Below are positions 1 through 5,372 of a stretch of DNA of 5,372 nt, in pieces. The stretch spans positions 1 through 5,372 of the forward strand of contig CAZAGT010000351.1 in assembly GCA_964484515.1 (NCBI GenBank). The letters are read 5' to 3'. Positions within the stretch are counted from its first letter, which is position 1; each line of letters begins with the position of its first letter. The translations under genes and the position numbers were made by a program. Origin of the DNA: CAZAGT01 sp964484515 (lineage in GTDB: Bacteria > Desulfobacterota > DSM-4660 > Desulfatiglandales > HGW-15). Below the pieces are notes generated by a model that saw only the letters and a list, made by a program, of their open reading frames with translations, searched no databases and was not told the DNA's origin.

Positions 1-681
1 ATTCTGGAAGGGACCAGGCGGCTCAAGGAGCTCTGCCAAGACCGGTATCCGGTGGTGGGCTACATTCAGGCCCCTTTCCGTCATGCCTCGATGCTTCGGG
101 GGTCGGAAATGGTGATGCGCGACGTATACAAGGCCTCGGCAAAGCTCAAGGAGCTACTCGAGATTGCCACGGAAAGCCTAATCGTCTACGGGCAGGCCGT
201 GGCCGAGGCCGGTGCTGACATCATTTGCATCTCTGATCCGTCCTCGTCAGGTGACGCGATTTCGAGGAAGGTGTGGGAGGAGTTCGGGCTTCCCTACAGT
301 ACACGGGTTGTCCAAGCCCTGAAAAAGACCGGGGTCACAATGTTCATGCATATTTGCGGAAATACGAGCGACCGTTTGGACTCGCTGGCCAGCACGGGGG
401 TTGATGGCTTGAGCCTGGACCAGAAGGTGGACTTTGCCCGGGCGCGGGAGATTCTTGGCGACTCGATCTGCCTCATGGGAAATGTCGATCCCGCGGGGAC
501 CCTGTTTCTGGGAAAGCCGGAGGATGTTGCACGCGAGTCCGAATACGCCATCCGCAACGCGGGACAAAAGGGCAATTTCATCTTGTCGTCAGGATGCATG
601 ATGCCTGCCGAGATACCTCCAGAAAACTTGCAAGTTATGGTTGACACAGCCAAAACAATTGGGAGCTACCCCATCAATTAG
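1..681 (+). CDS. UROD-superfamily corrinoid methyltransferase (MtaA/MtbA/CmuA-like), 5' partial
   Basis: The frame is open from the first base, so the N-terminus lies outside the window; 226 C-terminal residues are visible of a protein usually about 330-380 long. The GTG codons near base 52 are internal, not starts. Family hallmarks visible: an APF segment (residues 23-25), GADIICISDP (71-80), the zinc-ligand pair H117-I-C119 followed by GNT, a LDQKVD stretch, GNVDP, and SSGC with C199 as the likely third zinc ligand, followed by the usual P-x-N helix. His-x-Cys plus a distal Cys is the thiol-activating zinc site of methylcobalamin:coenzyme M methyltransferases (MtaA, MtbA) and is absent from true haem-pathway HemE. 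The protein is therefore expected to move a methyl group between a corrinoid protein and a thiol or other acceptor in the cytoplasm. The exact substrate cannot be read. It lies 64 nt upstream of the binding-protein gene, same strand, so co-transcription is plausible. Confidence is high for the family and low for the specific reaction. Confidence 0.88.
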   Translation: MLEGTRRLKELCQDRYPVVGYIQAPFRHASMLRGSEMVMRDVYKASAKLKELLEIATESLIVYGQAVAEAGADIICISDPSSSGDAISRKVWEEFGLPYSTRVVQALKKTGVTMFMHICGNTSDRLDSLASTGVDGLSLDQKVDFARAREILGDSICLMGNVDPAGTLFLGKPEDVARESEYAIRNAGQKGNFILSSGCMMPAEIPPENLQVMVDTAKTIGSYPIN

Positions 682-730
682 GTCACGCCAGGTCAAGGTG
701 GTGGCATCGGTGGACGGAACTATTCCCAAG

Positions 731-736
731 AGGAGG
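731..736 (+). promoter_or_regulatory. Ribosome binding site fixing the binding-protein start
   Basis: A perfect AGGAGG lies 9 nt before the ATG at 746. It decides that start over an in-frame upstream TTG at 641, which would run through the end of the methyltransferase and put a hydrophilic tail in front of the signal peptide. Confidence 0.85.
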
Positions 737-745
737 AACGTCAAC

Positions 746-1915
746 ATGAAAGTAACAGCGTTTCGCGGTATCCTAGTCGCAGTGTGCCTTTTGGCGCTTC
801 TTTGCCAGCTCACTCCCGCGCAAGCCGGGCTGAAAGGGGAGAAGGTCAAAGTCGGCGTCATCGTTCCACTAGCCGGGCCTGCTGTCTCATGGGGTCAGCA
901 CTCGTTGATCGGCGCCGAGATTGCCCGTGACGAGATCAATGCTGCAGGCGGTATCGGCGGTGTGCCCTTGAAACTGAACGTCTACGATACGGCCAGCAAG
1001 TCTGAGCAGGCCATTGCTCTTGCCAAGAAGCTAGCAGAACAGGATAAGGTGCTAATCATCCTCGGCCCCATCCTGAGCTCAGAGTGTGCGGTGGTCTTTC
1101 CCGTGATCAACCGCATGGGCATCGTGGCAGTCTCACCGACGTCGGCCCAGCCGGGTCTGGCGGCTCAGAACCGTCCTTGGGCTTTCCGCAACAACTTGAC
1201 CAGTGACAGGACCTTGGGGCCGGCACTCAAAAAGTGGGTGGAAAATCACAAGGTCAAGAAGGTGGCTATCATATACGACAGTTCCGACGGCGTATCGACC
1301 GGGGAAGGAGTCAAGGTCTTTCCTCCGGTATTCAAGAAACTTGGTGTGAACGTTGTTGACACCATCACGGTGCAGAAGAACGACATCGACTTCAGTGCAC
1401 ATATCACCCGACTCAAAGGTAAGAATCCGGATGGAGTGGCCATAGCGGCTCAGGCTCAGCAGGCGGCAAACATTGTGCGGGAGATGAGGCGCCAGGGCCT
1501 GAAAGTGCCGGTCATCACGGGGGTAGAATGCGCTAATCCTCTGTTCATCAAGACGGGCAAGAGTGCGGTCGAGGGCGTGTATACCGCTTCGGCGACTTGG
1601 GCGGACAGCCCTGATCCAAGAGTGAAAAAGTTTACCGCTGAGTTCATGAAGCGAAAGAACGGTGAAAAACCCAACAGTGGCGCATTCAAGGCTTACGACA
1701 GCATTTACATTATCAAGCAAATCATGGAGAAGAACGGAGTTACCAATGCGCCTAAGGACCTTGCTAAAGATCGGAAACGACTGAGGGAGGGGTGGAAAGC
1801 GCTCAAAGATTACCCAGGGATCTCGGGCTCTACCACAATCATGCCCGACGGTGACGCAATAAGCCAACCCACCGTTCTCGAGGTCAAGAAAGGCCGCTGG
1901 GTGGAGGTGAAGTAG
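746..1915 (+). CDS. Periplasmic solute-binding protein of a Liv/HAAT-type ABC importer
   Basis: 389 residues. The N-terminus is a Sec signal peptide: basic start (K2, R7), hydrophobic core about 8-20, cleavage site A-Q-A at 25-27 before G28. C20 lacks a proper lipobox (Leu at -1), so the protein is probably soluble rather than a lipoprotein. The mature part is a type I periplasmic binding fold (Peripla_BP_6): KVGVIVPLAGP (34-44), GAEIARDEIN (56-65), GGIGGVPLKL (68-77), GPILSS (107-112), SPTSAQPG (130-137) and GVECANP (259-265). It captures the solute and presents it to the LivH/LivM-type permeases downstream. The family binds amino acids, but also urea, amides, aromatic acids and other small molecules. 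Some pocket positions differ from classical LivJ, so the ligand is not assigned. The gene ends with tandem stops, TAG followed directly by in-frame TAA. The start is supported by a perfect Shine-Dalgarno and the signal peptide. Confidence 0.93.
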   Translation: MKVTAFRGILVAVCLLALLCQLTPAQAGLKGEKVKVGVIVPLAGPAVSWGQHSLIGAEIARDEINAAGGIGGVPLKLNVYDTASKSEQAIALAKKLAEQDKVLIILGPILSSECAVVFPVINRMGIVAVSPTSAQPGLAAQNRPWAFRNNLTSDRTLGPALKKWVENHKVKKVAIIYDSSDGVSTGEGVKVFPPVFKKLGVNVVDTITVQKNDIDFSAHITRLKGKNPDGVAIAAQAQQAANIVREMRRQGLKVPVITGVECANPLFIKTGKSAVEGVYTASATWADSPDPRVKKFTAEFMKRKNGEKPNSGAFKAYDSIYIIKQIMEKNGVTNAPKDLAKDRKRLREGWKALKDYPGISGSTTIMPDGDAISQPTVLEVKKGRWVEVK

Positions 1916-1919
1916 TAAC

Positions 1920-1985
1920 CGGGAGTCCCGAACGTGCCATTTCGGCCCCTCGGAAAATGGACGTCCTCTTTTCTCTCGAACCGAG
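1920..1985 (+). repeat. Small inverted repeats between binding-protein and permease genes
   Basis: Three short inverted repeats can be read in the 84-nt gap: CGGG/CCCG with a 3-nt loop (1920-1930), CCATTT/AAATGG with a 12-nt loop (1937-1960), and CTCG/CGAG with a 3-nt loop (1975-1985). None is followed by a clean T-run, only a pyrimidine-rich stretch near 1965-1977, so this is not a convincing terminator. Hairpins at this position can stabilise the binding-protein part of the mRNA or attenuate read-through, giving excess binding protein over membrane components. Each stem is only 4-6 bp and could be chance. Confidence 0.3.
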
Positions 1986-1999
1986 CGGAGCCGCCCAAG

Positions 2000-2869
2000 A
2001 TGTTTTTCCAGCAACTGATAAATGGACTGATGCTAGGGGCCACCTATTCTCTGGTGGCCATCGGCTATACCCTCATCTTCGGCCTCCTGAACCTCTTGCA
2101 CTTTGCCCACGGAGAGGTCTTCATGCTGGGCGCGTTCATCGGCTTGCAACTGGTAATATGGACTGGATGCCACATAGGTGTGGCTCTTGCGGGAGCCATG
2201 GTCGGAGCCGGGATCCTGGGGCTGATGATTGAGCGGGTCAGCTTTCGCTACGTTGACAAGCAATATCACCTGGCCCCTTTGATCAGCACGATCGGGGTGA
2301 GCATCATCCTCCAAGAGCTTGGTGTTACCATTTTCGGCGGTGACCAGTTGAGCTTTCCTGAAACGATCCGAGTTGTGGTGTACAGATTTGGATCGGTTCA
2401 GGTGACTTCATTGCACCTGTTGATATTGGGCACTGCCCTGGCGTTGATGATCGTCATTCAACTGGTGATCCATCGGACCAAGATAGGCATTGCCATGCGG
2501 GTCACCGCCGAAAATGCTACGACGGCCTCGCTAATGGGGATCAACACGAACGGGATTGTGAGCATCACCTTCCTGATCAGCTCGGCGTTGGCCGGGGCCG
2601 CGGGGGTGCTCATTGGGCTCGTGTACCACGCTATTTCCCCTTTCATGGGCACTACAATGGTGCTCAAGGGATTCACCATCATGTTGCTCGGAGGGCTCGG
2701 GAATGTGAAAGGAGCCATGGTCGGGGGCATCCTGCTGGGGATGGTTGAGGTGTTCAGTGTTGGCTATTTGGAGTCGTCATATAAGGATGCCTTTTCTTTT
2801 GGGATCATGATTCTGATCCTTATTGCCAGGCCCTCTGGTCTGTTTGGCAGCAAGCTGCACGAGGAATAG
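2000..2869 (+). CDS. livH: LivH-type inner-membrane permease of the ABC importer
   Basis: 289 residues with multiple hydrophobic membrane segments, matching the usual length of about 290-305. The opening NGLMLGATYSLVAIGYTLIF (8-27), followed by NLLHFAHGE (31-39), is the diagnostic LivH N-terminus. The cytoplasmic loop at about 158-182 (R-T-K-I-G-I-A-M-R, then A-S-L-M-G-I-N) is the EAA-like helix that docks onto the ATPase subunits. GGLGNVKGA (241-249) and the C-terminal ARPSGLFG (276-283) are also typical. It forms half of the channel, with LivM. I chose the ATG at 2000 because the family motif begins a few residues after it and a weak CGGAG lies 9 nt upstream. A GTG at 1934 would add 22 hydrophilic residues unlike the family. 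The gene symbol denotes subfamily position, not proven leucine transport. Confidence 0.93.
   Translation: MFFQQLINGLMLGATYSLVAIGYTLIFGLLNLLHFAHGEVFMLGAFIGLQLVIWTGCHIGVALAGAMVGAGILGLMIERVSFRYVDKQYHLAPLISTIGVSIILQELGVTIFGGDQLSFPETIRVVVYRFGSVQVTSLHLLILGTALALMIVIQLVIHRTKIGIAMRVTAENATTASLMGINTNGIVSITFLISSALAGAAGVLIGLVYHAISPFMGTTMVLKGFTIMLLGGLGNVKGAMVGGILLGMVEVFSVGYLESSYKDAFSFGIMILILIARPSGLFGSKLHEE
2861..2866 (+). promoter_or_regulatory. Ribosome binding site for the LivM-type gene, inside the LivH end
   Basis: GAGGAA overlaps the last sense codons of the preceding permease and lies 7 nt before the GTG at 2874. It supports that GTG over an in-frame TTG at 2823 and implies translational coupling of the two permease genes. 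Confidence 0.65.
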
Positions 2870-2873
2870 CGCC

Positions 2874-3734
2874 GTGAGTGGTTACGCGGAGAGCATCTTG
2901 ATCTTCACGGGCATCAACATCATCATGGCCCTGAGTCTGTACCTGCCCTTTTCTGCGGGCCAGATCTCGTTGGCCCAGGCGGGCTTCATGGCCATCGGCG
3001 CGTACACCTCGTCTCTCCTGACCAGAGACTGGGGAGTTCCCTTCTATCCAGCGCTTGTTCTCGGAGGCGTCCTGGCAGCCTCGACCGGGGTACTCGTCGG
3101 GTTTCCCGCCATACGGATCAAGGGGATATATCTGCTTCTCCTCACCCTCGCCTTTGGTGAGATGGTCAGAGTATTCTTCCTGAACTTCTCACCGACGGGC
3201 GGCGCCTCCGGCATGGGCGGAATGGAGTTGAAGACTAATCTGGTCAATGTGTACGTCATCGTAGGTCTCTTGATTCTCTTCTTTTCTCGCTTAAGGGGAT
3301 CTCGAATGGGCCGGGCCCTCGAGTCAATGCGCGACGACGAGGTGGCCGCGGAAGCCACAGGGGTGAACATCGTTCGGGCCAAGCTTGTCGCCTTTGGGGT
3401 GGGGGCGTTCATGGCCGGGCGCGGCGGGGGTCTGTACGCTCATTACGCACTGTACATCGATTCATCAAAATTCGGATTTCTGGTGGCCGTGGAATTCTTC
3501 GTATTCGTGGTCTTTGGGGGACTGGAGGTCTTCTGGGGAGCCGTTGTCGGGGCCGTGCTCCTGACCACCATCCCTGAAGCGGTCCGGTTCCTGAAGGATT
3601 TTCGAATGGTTTTCTTTGGAAGCACCATTGTCATTCTGATGATCGTTCGGCCCCAGGGTCTCTTGGACAAGCGGCTGGTCGACGGCATAGCCCGGCGTGC
3701 GAGGCGATTTCTCATGATCAGAGGTACTTCTTGA
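2874..3734 (+). CDS. livM: LivM-type inner-membrane permease of the ABC importer
   Basis: 286 residues, polytopic, the second half of the channel. LivM features: the segment reading SAGQISLAQAGFMAIGAY (27-44), G-I-Y-L-L-L-L-T-L-A-F-G-E (94-106), the PTGGASG loop (107-113), the ATPase-docking loop (141-165; RMGRALESMRDDE, then ATGVN), and the C-terminal VRPQGLL (268-274). It starts with GTG 4 nt after the LivH stop; the in-frame TTG at 2823 would overlap LivH heavily and add 17 residues without family character. The C-terminal tail is strongly basic (IARRARR), consistent with a cytoplasmic end. One oddity is R183 in AGRGGGLYAHY, where homologues I recall usually have a small or hydrophobic residue. 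The stop codon overlaps the start of the next gene. The symbol denotes subfamily, not proven substrate. Confidence 0.92.
   Translation: MSGYAESILIFTGINIIMALSLYLPFSAGQISLAQAGFMAIGAYTSSLLTRDWGVPFYPALVLGGVLAASTGVLVGFPAIRIKGIYLLLLTLAFGEMVRVFFLNFSPTGGASGMGGMELKTNLVNVYVIVGLLILFFSRLRGSRMGRALESMRDDEVAAEATGVNIVRAKLVAFGVGAFMAGRGGGLYAHYALYIDSSKFGFLVAVEFFVFVVFGGLEVFWGAVVGAVLLTTIPEAVRFLKDFRMVFFGSTIVILMIVRPQGLLDKRLVDGIARRARRFLMIRGTS
3720..3724 (+). promoter_or_regulatory. Ribosome binding site for the LivG-type gene
   Basis: AGAGG lies 6 nt before the TTG at 3731, inside the last codons of LivM. It supports a non-ATG start where no in-frame ATG exists nearby; the ATG at 3714 is in the LivM frame. Confidence 0.55.
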
Positions 3735-4495
3735 CGCTTCTCGCCATCGAAAACTTGGTCAAAGCCTTTGACGGGTTTGTCGCTCTCAATAACGTGACCC
3801 TGAGGGTGTCCCAAGGCTCCATCCACGGGGTGATCGGTCCCAACGGTGCGGGGAAGACCACCCTGGTCAATATTATTTCCGGGATCCTGAAACCGTCACA
3901 GGGCAAAATCAGTTTCAATGGTCGGCCGATTGAACGTCTGAGACCGGACAAGATTGCCTCATTCGGTATCGGCCGTACGTTCCAAAATATCCGTCTCTTT
4001 CAGGCTCTCACCGTAATTGAGAATGTGATGGTCGGCCAGCATTGTCGGACCAAAGTCGGACTGGTGAGGAATTTTTTCCGCCGACCCTTTAAGCCGCTGG
4101 ACGAGGAGAATCGTATTCGGCAGAAGGCCAAAGAACTGCTCGATTTTGTCGGTCTCTCCGAGAGAGAACAAGAACAGGCCCGAAGCCTCCCCTATGGAAG
4201 CCAGCGCCGCCTGGAGATTGCTCGTGCTCTCGCCACAGAGCCATCATTGATCCTGTTGGACGAACCGTCCGCAGGCATGGACGCAAAAGAAACCGCCGAA
4301 ATGGCCGAACTGGCCCTGAAGATCCGGGACCAGGGAGTAACAATTCTCCTGATAGAGCACGACATGAACCTGGTGATGGGGATCTCGGATCGCATCACGG
4401 TTCTCAATTTCGGCCAAAACATTGCTGAGGGCACGTCCGATGAAATACGGTCGTCGCCCGCTGTCATCGAGGCTTATCTTGGCGTCCCAGATTGA
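3731..4495 (+). CDS. livG: LivG-type ATP-binding subunit of the ABC importer
   Basis: 254 residues, the normal LivG length, cytoplasmic. All nucleotide-binding motifs are present: Walker A GPNGAGKTT (36-44), Q-loop R-T-F-Q85-N, signature LPYGSQRR (153-160), Walker B LILLDE (173-178), D-loop SAGMD (180-184) and switch histidine H210 in IEHDM. The LPYG signature in place of LSGG is a variant found in this subfamily (E. coli LivG has LAYG), so it is not a sign of inactivity. The C-terminal extension ending IEAYLG is also typical. It pairs with the LivF-type ATPase to power transport. Translation starts at a TTG whose last bases form the LivM stop (TTGA, 4-nt overlap), the classic layout for termination-reinitiation. 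The TTG is the only sensible start: the family's first beta strand (LLAIENL) begins at once. Confidence 0.93.
   Translation: MTLLAIENLVKAFDGFVALNNVTLRVSQGSIHGVIGPNGAGKTTLVNIISGILKPSQGKISFNGRPIERLRPDKIASFGIGRTFQNIRLFQALTVIENVMVGQHCRTKVGLVRNFFRRPFKPLDEENRIRQKAKELLDFVGLSEREQEQARSLPYGSQRRLEIARALATEPSLILLDEPSAGMDAKETAEMAELALKIRDQGVTILLIEHDMNLVMGISDRITVLNFGQNIAEGTSDEIRSSPAVIEAYLGVPD
4469..4472 (+). promoter_or_regulatory. Candidate ribosome binding site for the LivF-type gene
   Basis: GAGG lies 6 nt before the TTG at 4479. A competing GAGGGC at 4426-4431 lies 8 nt before an in-frame ATG at 4440. Both are inside the LivG coding sequence, so the LivF start is uncertain between these two. Confidence 0.4.
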
Positions 4496-5228
4496 ACTGC
4501 CCTTGCTTCGGGTCGAAAACTTGACCGCAGGTTACCACGGCGTAGTGGCCCTTCGCGATGTGAACTTCTTCGTACAGGCGGGGGAAATGGTGACACTCAT
4601 TGGGGCCAACGGCGCGGGAAAGACTTCGCTGCTTCGGATCATCGCCGGGATACTCAGGCCGAGCGCGGGAAAGATCTTCTTCAGCGGTAGCACCATTGGT
4701 CATCTCCCGCCGCACACCATAATGCGGCAGGGGATATCCTGGGTCCAGGAAGGCAGAGCGATTTTCAATAGAATCAACGTGGAGGAAAATCTGAAGGTGG
4801 GCGCCTACCCGCGCAAAGACAAAAAAGCGGTCCGTTCAGACCTGGAATGGGTCTTTGAGAAATTCCCTATTTTGGAGCAACGCCGATCGCAGCCAGCAGG
4901 CACGCTGAGCGGAGGAGAGCAACAGATGCTTGCCATCGCACGGGCCTTGATGAGCCGCCCCCGGTTGATGATGCTTGATGAGCCCTCCCTCGGCCTTGCC
5001 CCTATCATGATCCAGCACAGCTACGACATCATCTCCGATCTTCAGCAGTTGGGGATCACCATCCTTCTCGTGGAACAGAATGCTCGGATCGCATTGAAGA
5101 CAGCTACGAGAGCTTACTTGATGGAAATAGGCCGCATCGTCACGGAGGGGCCGGCCGAGCGACTCATGACCGATCCCAGAGTGCAGGAGGCCTATCTTGG
5201 AAGAAAATGGCAATACGCCATGCACTGA
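4479..5228 (+). CDS. livF: LivF-type ATP-binding subunit of the ABC importer
   Basis: 249 residues from the TTG chosen here; LivF proteins are usually about 233-250. Motifs: Walker A GANGAGKTS (42-50), Q-loop V-Q90-E-G-R, canonical signature LSGGEQQ (143-149), Walker B LMMLDE (163-168), D-loop SLGLAP (170-175), and VEQNA with Q200 where the switch histidine would be. The Gln is the family norm for LivF, so the LivG/LivF dimer is expected to be asymmetric in catalysis. It ends with the typical VQEAYLG. The start is ambiguous: TTG 4479 gives a short lead-in (MASQIELP) before LLRVENL and a 17-nt overlap with LivG. ATG 4440, with its own Shine-Dalgarno, gives 262 residues and a 56-nt overlap, but 13 extra residues without family resemblance. 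No ATG lies between. Last member of the transporter set; the symbol denotes subfamily only. Confidence 0.92.
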   Translation: MASQIELPLLRVENLTAGYHGVVALRDVNFFVQAGEMVTLIGANGAGKTSLLRIIAGILRPSAGKIFFSGSTIGHLPPHTIMRQGISWVQEGRAIFNRINVEENLKVGAYPRKDKKAVRSDLEWVFEKFPILEQRRSQPAGTLSGGEQQMLAIARALMSRPRLMMLDEPSLGLAPIMIQHSYDIISDLQQLGITILLVEQNARIALKTATRAYLMEIGRIVTEGPAERLMTDPRVQEAYLGRKWQYAMH

Positions 5229-5241
5229 CACAACATCTCTG

Positions 5242-5250
5242 AAGGAGGGG
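5242..5250 (+). promoter_or_regulatory. Strong ribosome binding site for the downstream partial gene
   Basis: AAGGAGGGG contains GGAGG 7 nt before the ATG at 5256. With only 27 nt after the LivF stop and no terminator-like stem, the gene is probably read from the same transcript. The strong site suggests it is translated more efficiently than the weakly initiated ATPases before it. Confidence 0.75.
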
Positions 5251-5255
5251 AACGT

Positions 5256-5372
5256 ATGGAACAGCCAAAGATTGTTCAACCATCAAACATCAAGTGGGAG
5301 CCGCATCCACAGCTTGCCAGAGCTGAGGTCGCCTACCTCGTTTCCAATCGTGATGAGAACATGGACCTCACC
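5256..5372 (+). CDS. Probable cupin-domain protein, 3' partial
   Basis: An ATG behind a strong Shine-Dalgarno opens a frame of 39 codons that runs off the window edge without a stop. The visible N-terminus (MEQPKIVQPSN, then IKWEPHPQLARAEVAYLVSN and RDENMDLT) resembles the lead-in of small single-domain cupins, in which a W-x-P-H-P segment precedes the first beta strand. The metal-binding cupin motifs (G-x5-H-x-H-x3-4-E-x6-G and G-x5-P-x-G-x2-H-x3-N) would lie past the edge, so the assignment rests on general resemblance only. No signal peptide is visible, so it is probably cytoplasmic. Small cupins beside catabolic genes are often metal-dependent enzymes or ligand sensors; which applies here cannot be told. 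Existence of the gene is well supported, the cupin call only moderately. Confidence 0.6.
   Translation, partial: MEQPKIVQPSNIKWEPHPQLARAEVAYLVSNRDENMDLT

Noticed and set aside
641..669. A perfect TTGACA at 641-646 as a possible -35 box for the transporter operon
   Set aside because: At 16-18 nt spacing the hexamers (GAGCTA, AGCTAC, GCTACC) do not resemble TATAAT, and the TTGACA encodes the conserved C-terminal helix of the methyltransferase. An internal promoter for another sigma factor cannot be excluded.
657..679. Imperfect inverted repeat AATTG/CAATT across the methyltransferase stop, as a terminator
   Set aside because: The stem is short and bulged, the last base lies in the stop codon, and no T-run follows.
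1133..2014. A 293-codon open frame on the minus strand opposite the binding-protein gene
   Set aside because: It lies antisense to a gene with a signal peptide, family motifs and a perfect Shine-Dalgarno. Its translation has no recognisable domain, and long antisense frames are common in GC-rich coding sequence.
1957..2232. A 91-codon plus-strand frame overlapping the start of LivH
   Set aside because: It is out of frame with a clear membrane permease and its translation has no domain features.
4229..4263. LivG signature LPYG as a broken ABC signature
   Set aside because: LivG subfamily members commonly have LxYG here (LAYG in E. coli), and all other ATPase motifs are intact.
5073..5081. 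Missing switch histidine in LivF (VEQN instead of a His) as a sign of inactivation
   Set aside because: VEQN is the normal LivF sequence; the His-bearing partner is LivG.

Overview
The window is one densely packed plus-strand gene cluster from a moderately GC-rich bacterium. It holds the 3' end of a zinc-dependent corrinoid methyltransferase of the uroporphyrinogen decarboxylase (UROD) superfamily, then a complete five-gene branched-chain-amino-acid-type (HAAT/Liv) ABC importer, then the first 39 codons of a gene that is probably a small cupin. An MtaA/MtbA-like UROD protein beside a Liv importer suggests an anaerobe with methylotrophic or demethylating metabolism, such as a Desulfobacterota-type sulfate reducer or syntroph. 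This is inferred from gene content; there is no rRNA or other phylogenetic marker here.

Layout: methyltransferase, partial (1-681); 64-nt gap; periplasmic solute-binding protein with signal peptide (746-1915); 84-nt gap with small inverted repeats; LivH-type permease (2000-2869); LivM-type permease with a GTG start 4 nt later (2874-3734); LivG-type ATPase with a TTG start overlapping the LivM stop as TTGA (3731-4495); LivF-type ATPase overlapping the LivG end (start 4479 or 4440, stop 5228); 27-nt gap with a strong Shine-Dalgarno; start of a cupin-like gene (5256 to the window edge). No gap exceeds 100 nt. I see no RNA genes, mobile elements, CRISPR arrays or convincing terminators.

How it may work together: the binding protein captures a solute in the periplasm and delivers it to the LivH/LivM channel, which is powered by the LivG/LivF ATPase pair. 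The order binding protein-H-M-G-F is the classical one, and the tight junctions from LivH to LivF imply translational coupling. The upstream methyltransferase, in the same orientation and with no visible terminator after it, suggests that the solute may be a methylated (N-, O- or S-methyl) compound rather than leucine. Several pocket residues of classical LivJ appear not to be conserved in the binding protein, which fits that idea. Most of the window is well-known family architecture; the novelty, if any, lies in the substrate and in the association of methyltransferase, importer and cupin.
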